The notes under the pieces are model-generated. The model made no database searches. It saw only the letters and a list, made by a program, of their open reading frames with translations, and was not told where the DNA came from. The translations under genes were made by a program, and so were the position numbers. From NCBI GenBank assembly GCA_964480725.1, contig CAYZQO010000006.1, forward strand, positions 68,496 through 132,495: a DNA stretch of 64,000 nucleotides, given 5' to 3'. This DNA comes from JAFGBI01 sp964480725. GTDB lineage: Bacteria > Myxococcota_A > Polyangia > Polyangiales > Polyangiaceae. Of the stretch, positions 42,884-51,413 are shown in pieces (the first letter of the stretch is position 1; each line of letters begins with the position of its first letter).

Positions 42884-43741
42884 ATGACCGGACCCGCTGA
42901 CAGCGTCCTCAGGACCATCCTCGACGACGGCTCCTTCCGGATCGTCGCCGCGCGCACCACCGACACGGTGGCGGGAACGCTCTCGGCGCAGCAGGTGGCC
43001 GGCGCGACCGGACGTGCGCTCGGGGAGCTCGTCACCGGCGCCGTCCTGTTTCGGGAGACGATGGCCCCGGGCTACCGCGTGCAGGGCATCGTGCGCGGCA
43101 CGGACGGCAAGAGCACCATCGTCGCCGACTCCCATCCTTCGGGGGACGCCCGCGGTCTGGTGCAGCTCGCCCGCGGTCGCTCGGAGGTCGGGCTCGGTCC
43201 CGGCGCCCTCCTGCAGCTCATGCGTTCCCTCCCGAACGGGAGCCTGAACCAGGGCGTCGTGGAGATCCCGGCAAGCGGCGATCTCTCCTCAGCGATGATG
43301 GCCTACATGCAGACCTCCGAGCAGGTCACCAGCCTGGTCCAGGTGACGACCGTGCTCGACGGCGAACGGGTGGTGGGGGCCGGCGGCTTCCTCGTCCAGC
43401 GCCTGCCCGAAGCCGGGGCGGCGGCGACTCGGCAAATGCTCGACCGCTTCACGGCGTTCGGCGCCCTCGCCGCGGAGGTCACCGCCCCCGAGTTCTCCGC
43501 GCGGTCCCTGGTCGACCGTCTGCTCGCCGAGCTCTCGCGGTCCGAGCTCGGTGAGCAGCCGATCCAGTACCGCTGCTGGTGCAGCGAGGTCCGGGTGATG
43601 TCCGCGCTGGCCACGCTCGACCGCGGGGAAATCGAGGCGATGCTCCACGAGGGCAACCCCGTCGAGATCAACTGCGACTACTGCCGGACCGAGTACCGGA
43701 TCCCGCCGGCCAAGCTGCGAGGCCTCCTGCGCGAGAGCTAG
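42884..43741 (+). CDS. hslO: Hsp33-type redox-regulated chaperone
   Basis: 285 residues from the ATG at 42884. DGSFRIVAARTTDTV, ALGELVTGAVLFRETMAPGYRVQGIVRG and GGFLVQRLPEAG follow the Hsp33 pattern. The redox switch is at the end: RCWCSE (CxC) and NCDYCRTEY (CxxC), the four cysteines that bind zinc when reduced and form disulphides on activation. The chaperone prevents aggregation of unfolding proteins under oxidative stress. The sequence is rather divergent but all key cysteines are present. Confidence 0.92.
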   Translation: MTGPADSVLRTILDDGSFRIVAARTTDTVAGTLSAQQVAGATGRALGELVTGAVLFRETMAPGYRVQGIVRGTDGKSTIVADSHPSGDARGLVQLARGRSEVGLGPGALLQLMRSLPNGSLNQGVVEIPASGDLSSAMMAYMQTSEQVTSLVQVTTVLDGERVVGAGGFLVQRLPEAGAAATRQMLDRFTAFGALAAEVTAPEFSARSLVDRLLAELSRSELGEQPIQYRCWCSEVRVMSALATLDRGEIEAMLHEGNPVEINCDYCRTEYRIPPAKLRGLLRES

Positions 43742-43772
43742 CCGCCGCCGCCGGCCCCCGCCCGCGCTTCGG

Positions 43773-45407
43773 TCACTCGCGCGCGCCGCGCGGACCGTTC
43801 GGGAGCGGGCAGCGCGGCGCGGCGGGCCGTGGGAGCGACTCGCCGGTTCGCCCCGCAAGCCCATCGCCCCCGGCGCTCGGCGCCCCGGCGGGCCCGCCTC
43901 CCGCGAACCCGCGAGCCTCCCGCGAGAGGCGGACGGCGCACCAGTCGTGGCCGCACATGCCGCAGTAGTCCGTCCGCTCCTCGAGATCCTCGTCGTGGAA
44001 GGCGCGCGCAACGTCGGTGTCGAAGGCGAGCTCGAAGTGCCGCTCCCAGTCGAGCGCGGCACGGGCCTGGGTGATGGCGTCGTCCCAATCCCGGCTGCCG
44101 GGGATGCCGAGCGCGACGTCGGCGGCGTGCGCCGCGATCTTGTAGGCGATACAGCCTTGCTTGACGTCCTCGCGCCGGGGCAGGCCGAGGTGCTCCCGGG
44201 GCGTCACGTAGCAGAGCATGGCCGCCCCGTGGTACGCGGCGGCGGTCGCGCCGATCGCGCTCGTGATGTGGTCGTACCCGGGGAACACGTCCGTCACCAA
44301 CGGCCCGAGGACGTAGAACGGCGCACCGTGGCAGCGGCGACGCTCGAGCTTCATGTTGTACTCGATCTGGTCAAAGGGGACGTGGCCAGGTCCCTCGATC
44401 ATCACCTGGCAGCCCTTGCGCCAGGCGCGCTCGGTGAGCTCGCCGAGGGTGGAGAGCTCGGCGAGCTGTGCGCGATCGGTGGCGTCGGCGAGCCCTCCGG
44501 GGCGGAGCCCGTCGCCGAGCGAGAAGGTGACGTCGTGCTCGCGCAAGAGGTCGCAGAGGGCGTCGAAGTGCTCGTACATCGGGTTCTCGGCGCCACGGGC
44601 GAGCATCCACCGGGCCAGGAGCGAGCCGCCGCGGGAGACGATCCCGATCAGCCGCGCCTCCGCTAGCGGCAGGTGGTCGCGGCGCACCCCCGCGTGCACG
44701 GTGAAGTAGTCGACCCCCTGCTCAGCCTGGTGCCGAAGCCCGGCGAGGATGGCGTCGAAGTCGAGCTCCTCCAGACGCCGGTCGAGGATCATGGAGTAGA
44801 TCGGGACGGTGCCGATGGGGGCCGGGGAGGCCCGAAGGATCGCCTCGCGGCAGGCGTCCACGTCCCCCCCCGTCGACAGATCCATCACCGTGTCGGCGCC
44901 CCAGCGCAGGGCCCACTCGAGCTTCTCGATCTCCGCCGCGGTGCCGGAGGCGACCGGCGACGCCCCCATGTTGGCGTTGATCTTGGTGCGCGACGCGCGA
45001 CCGATGGCAAGCGGGTCGAGTCCGAGCGCGAGGTGGCGACGGTTGGCGGGGATCACCATCCGACCGGCAGCCACCTCGTCACGCACCTGCTCGGGGGCAA
45101 GGTGCGGCTCGCGCTCGGCCACGCGCCGCATCTCGGGGGTGACGCTCCCGAGCCGCGCGTGCTCGAGCTGCGTGACGGGGACGAAGCCCGGCGGGGCGAC
45201 GGCGAACGCGCCCTCGCGCCGCCACCCCGGCGGCAGGAAGTCCCAGGCCGTGCGGTCGCTGGGGGCGGGCATGCCCGGCGCGTCCGGCGACGCGAAGGCC
45301 CGGGGGCCTCCGAGGTCGGGCGCACGGGCGAACGAGCCGGGGTTGGTTCCGAGCACGCGCGAGGAGGGGTTCGCGGCGCCGGAGCGCGGGAGCGGTGCGT
45401 CATTCAT
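43773..45407 (-). CDS. thiC: Phosphomethylpyrimidine synthase
   Basis: 544 residues. Radical-SAM enzyme that rearranges aminoimidazole ribotide to the pyrimidine moiety of thiamine. RTKINANMGASPVASG, GADTVMDLSTGGD, GTVPIYSMI, DYFTVHAGV, IEGPGHVPFDQIEYNMKL, GPLVTDVFPGYDHITSAIG are standard. The Fe-S motif is YCGMCGHDWC (C-x2-C-x4-C). An Ala/Pro/Gly-rich tail of about 50 residues follows the cluster and is probably dispensable. A TPP riboswitch stands in its leader. Confidence 0.97.
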   Translation of the reverse strand: MNDAPLPRSGAANPSSRVLGTNPGSFARAPDLGGPRAFASPDAPGMPAPSDRTAWDFLPPGWRREGAFAVAPPGFVPVTQLEHARLGSVTPEMRRVAEREPHLAPEQVRDEVAAGRMVIPANRRHLALGLDPLAIGRASRTKINANMGASPVASGTAAEIEKLEWALRWGADTVMDLSTGGDVDACREAILRASPAPIGTVPIYSMILDRRLEELDFDAILAGLRHQAEQGVDYFTVHAGVRRDHLPLAEARLIGIVSRGGSLLARWMLARGAENPMYEHFDALCDLLREHDVTFSLGDGLRPGGLADATDRAQLAELSTLGELTERAWRKGCQVMIEGPGHVPFDQIEYNMKLERRRCHGAPFYVLGPLVTDVFPGYDHITSAIGATAAAYHGAAMLCYVTPREHLGLPRREDVKQGCIAYKIAAHAADVALGIPGSRDWDDAITQARAALDWERHFELAFDTDVARAFHDEDLEERTDYCGMCGHDWCAVRLSREARGFAGGGPAGAPSAGGDGLAGRTGESLPRPAAPRCPLPNGPRGARE

Positions 45408-45473
45408 CGTGGCGTTCCTCTAGACCGGGCCTGCCCGCAGGCCGCGTCGGGTGAGGGGTCGAACGCCAACTGG

Positions 45474-45556
45474 CGTCGCTTCCCTCCGCCGGTGCGAGCC
45501 GGATCAGGTTCGACGGGTGCTTCTCAGCCGCCAACGTTGGGCGGCGCCCCGAGCGA
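45474..45556 (-). promoter_or_regulatory. TPP riboswitch (THI box) of thiC
   Basis: Read on the minus strand: GCTCGGGGCGCC, then GGCTGAGAAGCACCC, GAACCTGATCCGGCTC and CACCGGCGGAGGGAAGC. CTGAGA and the pair CCTGATCCGG/ACCGGCG-AGGGA are the defining thi-box blocks in the correct order, with the variable stem GCGCCGCCCAACGTTGGCGGC between them. It begins about 150 nt before the thiC ATG. Expected effect: TPP binding reduces thiC expression. Confidence 0.95.
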
Positions 45557-45640
45557 CGACCGGACGCTAGCGCAAGGCGGGGCTGTCCGGTAGCGCGAGC
45601 GCGTTTGGCCGGCCGCCGGCTCCGGGGTATGGGGCCGGGC

Positions 45641-46351
45641 ATGTCGCTCGTCGAGATCAGCCGGCGCCTGGCCGCGCGGGTCGACCGGCTCTCCTTCGCT
45701 GCCCCGGTGACCCACGTCTACGATCCGCTCACCTACGCGCGGGCGACCCACGAGGCGTACCTGGGGCGCTACGGCGGCAGGCGCGGGGGCGCGCTCCTCG
45801 TCGGCATGAACCCGGGACCGTTCGGCATGGCGCAAACAGGGGTGCCCTTCGGTGACGTGACGCTTGTGCGCGATTTCCTCGGCATCGAGGGTCGGGTGGA
45901 CCGTCCCGCGCTCGAGCACCCGGCGCGGCCGATCGAGGGGTTCGCCTGCCGACGCCCGGAGGTGAGTGGGACCCGCCTCTGGGGCTGGGCACGCGAGCGG
46001 TACGGAACCCCCGAGCGGTTCTTCGCGCGGTTCTTCGTGGTCAATTACTGCCCGCTGCTGTTCATCGAGCCGCCGGCGAAGAACCGGACCCCAGACAAGC
46101 TCCCCCGCGCCGAGCGCGAGCGGCTCTTCGCGGCCTGTGACGACGCGCTGCGCGAGGTCGTGGACGAGCTCGCGCCCACCACGGTGATCGGGATCGGCGC
46201 CTTCGCCGAGGCGCGTGCGCGCACGGCGCTCGCCGACCGTGCCGTCCGGATCGCGACCATCCTGCACCCGAGCCCGGCGAGCCCGCTCGCCAACCGCGGT
46301 TGGGCCGCGACGATCGAGCGCCAGCTCGCCGCGGCGGGGGTGGGCTCATGA
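45641..46351 (+). CDS. SMUG1-type uracil-DNA glycosylase
   Basis: 236 residues from the ATG at 45641 (another at 45629). Removes uracil and oxidised pyrimidines from DNA. LLVGMNPGPFGMAQTGVPFGD is practically the family signature, with catalytic Asn57, and ILHPSPASP is motif 2 with His209. FFVVNYCPLLFIEPPAKNRTP lies in the central region. Bacterial SMUG1 is known from Geobacter and relatives, of about this length. It is divergent from thiC across the riboswitch leader; no repair genes adjoin it. Confidence 0.93.
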   Translation: MSLVEISRRLAARVDRLSFAAPVTHVYDPLTYARATHEAYLGRYGGRRGGALLVGMNPGPFGMAQTGVPFGDVTLVRDFLGIEGRVDRPALEHPARPIEGFACRRPEVSGTRLWGWARERYGTPERFFARFFVVNYCPLLFIEPPAKNRTPDKLPRAERERLFAACDDALREVVDELAPTTVIGIGAFAEARARTALADRAVRIATILHPSPASPLANRGWAATIERQLAAAGVGS

Positions 46352-46436
46352 CCCCCAAAGGCAGACCCGCGCTCACCCCACCGCGCGACCGATCCGTTTC
46401 CCCGCGCCAGACTACGTGGGAACAGGAGGAACGTTG

Positions 46437-48017
46437 ATGGCGCTACGGCGGATCTGGGCTTGCGGTGGGGCGGTGTTGCTGCTCGGGACGGCGTGGGGCT
46501 GCGGCGATCCGGGGTCGGGCCCGTCCAAGGCGGAGAGCGGCGGCACGCCCGGGACCGGCAGCGACGGGGCCGGCGGAACCGCGACCGGCGGCCTCGCCAG
46601 CGGGGGCGCCTCCACCGGAGGCGGGAGCACCGGTGGGGCCGGCACCGGCGGCCTCTCCACCGGCGGCGCCGGCACCGGCGGGGTCAGCACCGGCGGCAAC
46701 CAGACCGGCGGTGCCCCGACGGGGGGCGCCAGCACCGGTGGCAACTCCACCGGCGGGGCCAGTACCGGCGGCACCCTGACGGGCGGCGTTCCAACCGGTG
46801 GTGCCGACACCGGTGGCGCCCAGTCCGGTGGCGCCGAGACGGGCGGCGTCGGCACCGGCGGGGCCGAGACCGGCGGCGCGCCGACGGGCGGGACCGATAC
46901 CGGTGGCGCGTCGACCGGCGGCACCGAGTCGGGCGGCACCGAGTCGGGCGGCACCGAGTCGGGCGGGACGTCCACTGGCGGCTCGAGCGGCGGCAACACC
47001 ACCGTGCCGTTCATCCTCGGCGCAGACATCTCGAACACGCAGCAGTCCAGCGCTCGCTACCGCGACACGGATGGGCAGGAGAAGAGCATCTTCGACCTGC
47101 TGAAGGCGCACGGCTTCAACTACATCCGGCTCAAGACCTTCGTCGATCCGCTGGCCCCTTACGGCTACGCCTCCAACGCGAACGGCTGCGCCGGGCTCAG
47201 CGAGGCCTTCGGCGACAAGGCCCACGTCATCGCCTACGGCAAGCAGGTGAAGGACGCCGGCATGGGCTTTCTGCTCGACTTCCATTACAGCGACAACTGG
47301 GCCGATCCGGGCAACCAGATCATCCCCGACCCCTGGCGCGACGCCGCCGACATCGACGCGCTCGCCACCCTGGTGAAAGACTACACCAAGGACGTCATCT
47401 CCTCCGCCATCGCCGCCGGCGCGCGCCCTGACATGGTGCAGATCGGCAACGAGATCACGCCCGGCATGCTGGTGCACCTCCCCGGCCCGAACACTGACTG
47501 CTGGGGCAACAACGTCGTGAGCGCGCCGTTCGGCGGCAGCTCCTCCGATTCGAACTGGGACCGCCTCGCCCAACTCCTCGGCGCCGGCATCGCGGGCGTG
47601 CGCGAGGTGGATCCGGCGATCGAGATCGTCCTGCACATCGAGAACCACGGCGCGGCGGACTGGTGGGTGGGCGAGGCCGTCCGGCGCAACGTCGACTTCG
47701 ACATCCTCGGCCTGTCTTGCTACGTCGCCTTCCAGGGGCAGCCGAGCGTGTGGCAGGCGACGTTCGAGCAGCTCGCCAGCGACAGCGCCTACGACCATCT
47801 CGACTTCATCATCGCCGAGTACAACCCGGAGCGGACGCAGGCCAACCTCGTCATGAAGAACCTGCCCGATGGGCGCGGCCGCGGCACCTTCTTCTGGGAG
47901 CCCACGGGCAGCGGCGAGTGGGGCGAGGCGATGTTCACCTGGTCCGGCGGCGTCGCCGTGGCCAACGCGGCCGATTTCGCGGAGTACGACGCCCTCCTGC
48001 CGCAGCTCGGGCTGTGA
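46437..48017 (+). CDS. GH53 endo-beta-1,4-galactanase lipoprotein
   Basis: 526 residues from the ATG at 46437, with AGGAGG ahead. Lipobox TAWGC, then about 170 residues of TGG(A/G)xTGG repeats as a spacer, and a GH53 (beta/alpha)8 barrel from about 190: FILGADISNTQQ, FNYIRLKTFVDP, AGMGFLLDFHYSDNWADP, MVQIGNEITPGML (acid/base Glu339), DILGLSCYV and FIIAEYN (nucleophile Glu461), TFFWEPT. Family members cut arabinogalactan type I side chains. Expected on the cell surface, anchored by the long spacer. Confidence 0.93.
   Translation: MALRRIWACGGAVLLLGTAWGCGDPGSGPSKAESGGTPGTGSDGAGGTATGGLASGGASTGGGSTGGAGTGGLSTGGAGTGGVSTGGNQTGGAPTGGASTGGNSTGGASTGGTLTGGVPTGGADTGGAQSGGAETGGVGTGGAETGGAPTGGTDTGGASTGGTESGGTESGGTESGGTSTGGSSGGNTTVPFILGADISNTQQSSARYRDTDGQEKSIFDLLKAHGFNYIRLKTFVDPLAPYGYASNANGCAGLSEAFGDKAHVIAYGKQVKDAGMGFLLDFHYSDNWADPGNQIIPDPWRDAADIDALATLVKDYTKDVISSAIAAGARPDMVQIGNEITPGMLVHLPGPNTDCWGNNVVSAPFGGSSSDSNWDRLAQLLGAGIAGVREVDPAIEIVLHIENHGAADWWVGEAVRRNVDFDILGLSCYVAFQGQPSVWQATFEQLASDSAYDHLDFIIAEYNPERTQANLVMKNLPDGRGRGTFFWEPTGSGEWGEAMFTWSGGVAVANAADFAEYDALLPQLGL
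46599..46990 (+). repeat. Gly/Thr-rich low-complexity spacer of the GH53 gene
   Basis: Irregular tandem array of 12-18-nt units encoding (S/T/E)TGGA and ESGGT, about 390 bp. The codons are diversified, so this is an old array. Similar spacers occur in the lipoproteins at 58470-60323 and 60532-61719. Confidence 0.8.
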
Positions 48018-48018
48018 C

Positions 48019-48567
48019 TCACTGGGCCGGGTCGGGCGCCGCCAGATCGGCGTCGTAGGCGACCTCGAGCGGGCGCTCGAGCCGCCTCGCGGTGGGGAAG
48101 CGCGCGAGCATCCAGCCCCACGCCCCCAGGAAGAACGGCAGCGCGAGGGGGGCGCCGAACTTGAACAGGAGCAGCATCATCCCGAAGACCGCGAGCGACT
48201 CGGCGAGGGCGAGTGGGAGGATGAACGCGACGTTCACGGTCGGGATCGCGCGCTGACGGGCGGTGGCCGGGTCCGCAAAGCGCCGGCGGCGGCCGGGGCG
48301 ATCGGCGAAGAGCGCCGCGTCGGGCGCGAGCGTGGTGATCGGGAGCCCGAGCGCGAGCAGCCTGGGCCGAAAGAGCCGCTCCGGGAGGACGCTCCCGACC
48401 ACCACCATGACGACCGCCGCGAGCCCGAGCGGCAACGGGAGGAAGGGCGGCACCGGCTCCTCGAGTGGCGGTAGCTCGATGACCAGCCCCACGACGAGGT
48501 ACAGCAACGTCGCCAGGAACAGAGCAGCCCAGAGGATGCGCATCAGGTTGAGGTGGGAGGGTGTCAT
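48019..48567 (-). CDS. Four-segment membrane protein of unknown function
   Basis: 182 residues from the ATG at 48567. Four hydrophobic segments: MRILWAALFLATLLYLVVGLV, FLPLPLGLAAVVMVVVGSVLP, TVNVAFILPLALAESLAVFGMML and LPFFLGAWGWMLARFP. The second half after LFADRPGRRRRFADPATA contains a conserved-looking TVNVAFILPLALAES. No name known to me. It is convergent with the GH53 gene, one base apart. Confidence 0.75.
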   Translation of the reverse strand: MTPSHLNLMRILWAALFLATLLYLVVGLVIELPPLEEPVPPFLPLPLGLAAVVMVVVGSVLPERLFRPRLLALGLPITTLAPDAALFADRPGRRRRFADPATARQRAIPTVNVAFILPLALAESLAVFGMMLLLFKFGAPLALPFFLGAWGWMLARFPTARRLERPLEVAYDADLAAPDPAQ

Positions 48568-48622
48568 CGAGAAACACGGTACTCCGTTCCTCCCCCGCAG
48601 CGAACGCCGCCCGGCGACGACG

Positions 48623-48652
48623 CTGACGCCCAACGACGCATTGCGCTACAAT
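48623..48652 (+). promoter_or_regulatory. Promoter of the mepA-M28 unit
   Basis: CTGACG (48623-48628) and TACAAT (48647-48652) with an 18-nt spacer. The predicted start is within 2-3 nt of the GTG at 48660, implying a leaderless mRNA; no ribosome binding site is seen there, which agrees. Confidence 0.45.
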
Positions 48653-48659
48653 CCCCGCC

Positions 48660-49583
48660 GTGGACTTGGTCGGGACGAGCCGCCCGCGCGCAAGCGAGCA
48701 CCAGCGTCGGGCACGACGCGCCGCGGCGCTGCTGGCGGCCGGGTGGCTCGGGGCCAGCCTCTATGGCGCGGCGCCGGCCCGCGCCGGGCTCGACACACCC
48801 GGGACGGTTGCTGCCGGGGTGCCGGACGCATCCTCGGTGATCGTGCTGCCCACGGTGCTCATCACCCCGCCCCCGCACCCACTCGACGGGGTGCCCGCGA
48901 GCGAGCTCGCTTGCCGCGTCGCGCGCGCCCCGCGCGACCTCGGCACCGCGTCCCTCGGCGCCCCCAACCGCGGCGCCCTGTTCAACGGCGTGCAGCTGAC
49001 GACCAGCGAGCTCTGGGTGGTGGAGTCCCCGGAGAACGCCTGGATGACGCCGGAGAGCGGGCAAGCGCTCCGGCGAGCGGTCGAGGCCGTGCACCGTGAG
49101 CACCCGGGGACCCCGCGCCTGCACCTGGGGGACGCGAGCCGCGAGCGCGGCGGCTACCTCCGGCCGCACCGGAGCCATCAGTCCGGGCGCGACGTCGACG
49201 TGGGTTACTTCTACCTCGACGGCCCTCGCTGGTACGCCCCCGCCACGGCGGCCAACCTCGATCGCGCGCGGACCTGGTCCCTGCTCCGTGCCTTGCTCGC
49301 GGACGGCGAGATCGAGTACGTCTTCATCGACCAGGCCGTGCAGGCGCTGCTCGTCGAGCACGCGACGGAGGTCGGCGAGGATCCGGAGTGGCTCGCCGAG
49401 ATCTTCGGGGGCACCGACCGGCGCGCGGCGCCGATCCGCCACACCTGGGGCCACCGGACCCACCTGCACGTGCGCTTCCTGAGCCCGGACGCCGTCGAGA
49501 CGGGGCTCCGGCTCGCGCCGTACCTCTCCCGCTGGAACGGACGCCCCACGGTGCCACCCGGGCGCTGCCGCGCTCCTGGCTGA
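48660..49583 (+). CDS. mepA: Penicillin-insensitive murein endopeptidase
   Basis: 307 residues, GTG start. Signal segment (AALLAAGWLGASLYGAAPARA) followed by the M74 peptidase domain. LHLGDASRERGGYLRPHRSHQSGRDVDVGYFY has the Zn-binding His and Asp of MepA, and IRHTWGHRTHLHVRF the C-terminal HxH motif; LLADGEIEYVFIDQAVQALL is the substrate-groove helix. Cleaves D-Ala-mDAP crosslinks in peptidoglycan. It lies 3 nt ahead of the M28 peptidase gene, so the two are probably one unit. Confidence 0.92.
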   Translation: MDLVGTSRPRASEHQRRARRAAALLAAGWLGASLYGAAPARAGLDTPGTVAAGVPDASSVIVLPTVLITPPPHPLDGVPASELACRVARAPRDLGTASLGAPNRGALFNGVQLTTSELWVVESPENAWMTPESGQALRRAVEAVHREHPGTPRLHLGDASRERGGYLRPHRSHQSGRDVDVGYFYLDGPRWYAPATAANLDRARTWSLLRALLADGEIEYVFIDQAVQALLVEHATEVGEDPEWLAEIFGGTDRRAAPIRHTWGHRTHLHVRFLSPDAVETGLRLAPYLSRWNGRPTVPPGRCRAPG

Positions 49584-49586
49584 CCG

Positions 49587-51290
49587 ATGTCCGACCGCGC
49601 GCCGGCGCACGCCTGGCTCGCGCTGGGGCTGCTCGCCGCCACCCTCGCCCTGGTGGCGTGGCGCCTCGTGCCCCCGCGCGCCCTGCCCGTCACCGCGTCG
49701 CCAACCGTCTTCTCCGCCCATCGCGCGCTGGAGCTGCTCGTGCGGCTCGCGCCCGAGGAACGGCCGCGACCCGTCGGCAGCGAAGAGCACCGCCGGTTCC
49801 TCGAGCGCCTACGCCACGAGCTGATCGGGCTCGGCATCGAGTCGGAGACGACGAGGCGAGCCGTCTGCGGCCGCCACGGAGCCTGCGCGGAGGTGACCAA
49901 CCTGCTCGGTCGCCTCCCCGGCGAGCGACCCGAGGCGCTCCTGCTCGTCGCCCACTACGACTCGGTGCCCATGGGCCCGGGCGCGGCCGACGACGGGATC
50001 GCGGTCGCCTCGATCCTCGAGCTCGCGCGCGCCGTCCGCGCGTCGCCGCCCCTCCGGCACACCCTCCTCCTGCTCTTCACGGACGGGGAGGAGCTGGGGA
50101 TGCTCGGCGCCCGCGCCTTCGCCCGGGAGGCCCCGGAGGCGGCAAGCGTCGTCGCAGCCGTTAACCTCGAGGCGCGCGGCACGCGCGGCCCGAGCTACCT
50201 CTTCCGGACCACTCGGGGCGCCTCGAGCTTCCTGACAGCGCGCGCCCTGCCGCGACCCCTGGCCTCCAGCGTGCAGCGCGAAATGTTCCGGCTGCTGCCC
50301 AACGACACCGATCTGACCGAGCTCGCCGGGGCGGGCATCCCGGGCTTCGATCTGGCCTTCATCGGCGGCGTCGAGCATTACCACACGGCGCGCGACGACC
50401 GCGCGCACCTGGACCTTCGGAGCGTCCAGCACCAGGGCGCCAACGCCCTCGGGCTGCTCCGCGCGCTCGACGCCGGCGCGCCACGACGCGGCGCGCGCGA
50501 CGCGGTCCACTTCGACCTGTTCACCGCCCTCGTCGTCGGCTGGCCGGAGCGCGCGACGCTGCCCCTGGCCCTCGCCGCGCTGCTCGCGACCGCGCTCTCC
50601 CTCGGCGGGCTCCAGCGGCGGGGCCGCCTGGACCGGACCGCGCTCGTGGCCGGGCTGGTCACCTGGCCCGCCGTCTCGCTCGCGACGCTCGCGCTCGGAA
50701 CGGCGGCGCACCTCGGTCTCGTCGCGTCGGGCGCCCTCCCCTTCCCCTGGGTCGCGCGCCCCGGCCCCGCCCTGGTCGCCGCGGCCGCGCTCGCGATCGC
50801 GACGACGCTCGCGGCAACCGCGCTGACAGCGCCGGCCGGACGCGCGGCGCTCGGGGCCGGTCACCAGTCCTTCACTGCCGTGGCCGGGGTGGCGACCGCG
50901 GTCTGGGCGCCGGGCATCAGCTACCTCTTCGTCGTCCCGGCCCTGGCGGGCGCGCTCGGGGCCTGCGCCTGGGCCGCGGCCCCTGAGCGGGCCGCTCGCC
51001 GCCTTGCCATGGCGGCCTGGGGGCTCCCTCTGGTCGTGTCGGCCGCGCTGGTCGGGCCGGTGGCGCTGAGTCTGTACCCGGCGCTGGGGCTGGCAGCCTA
51101 CGCGCTCCACGCGGCCCTCGCCCTGCTGCTGCTGTTGCCCGCGACTCCCGCGCTCGCCGAGTTCGGCCCCGCGCTCCTGCGCCGCGCGGCGCTCGGCGCG
51201 GCCGGCCTGGCGCTGCTCGCCCTCGGCGCGGCGGCGCTCGTCCCCCGCCTCTCCGGGGCAGCGCCCAACCCCGCGGCCCTCACGCGCTGA
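49587..51290 (+). CDS. M28-family metallopeptidase with membrane C-terminus
   Basis: 567 residues. N-terminal membrane anchor (WLALGLLAATLALVAW), M28 domain about 45-295 with Zn ligands in LVAHYDSVPMGPGAADDG (His, Asp), FTDGEELGMLGA (catalytic Glu-Glu), VNLEARG, and VEHYHTARDD (last His). From 310 on there are about nine hydrophobic segments. This layout is like that of ERMP1/Fxna-type peptidases, unusual among bacterial aminopeptidases. The start ATG is 3 nt after the mepA stop. Confidence 0.9.
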   Translation: MSDRAPAHAWLALGLLAATLALVAWRLVPPRALPVTASPTVFSAHRALELLVRLAPEERPRPVGSEEHRRFLERLRHELIGLGIESETTRRAVCGRHGACAEVTNLLGRLPGERPEALLLVAHYDSVPMGPGAADDGIAVASILELARAVRASPPLRHTLLLLFTDGEELGMLGARAFAREAPEAASVVAAVNLEARGTRGPSYLFRTTRGASSFLTARALPRPLASSVQREMFRLLPNDTDLTELAGAGIPGFDLAFIGGVEHYHTARDDRAHLDLRSVQHQGANALGLLRALDAGAPRRGARDAVHFDLFTALVVGWPERATLPLALAALLATALSLGGLQRRGRLDRTALVAGLVTWPAVSLATLALGTAAHLGLVASGALPFPWVARPGPALVAAAALAIATTLAATALTAPAGRAALGAGHQSFTAVAGVATAVWAPGISYLFVVPALAGALGACAWAAAPERAARRLAMAAWGLPLVVSAALVGPVALSLYPALGLAAYALHAALALLLLLPATPALAEFGPALLRRAALGAAGLALLALGAAALVPRLSGAAPNPAALTR

Positions 51291-51413
51291 CCCCAGCGCT
51301 CGGCGCGCCAGACTGCGGGCCGGAGCCAGCGGCCGGGTTGTGCGGCGCCCGACCCCGTGGCTAGTCTCGCGCGCGCGCGCGGCAACCGCGCGACGAAGGA
51401 AAGCGAGCCCCCC

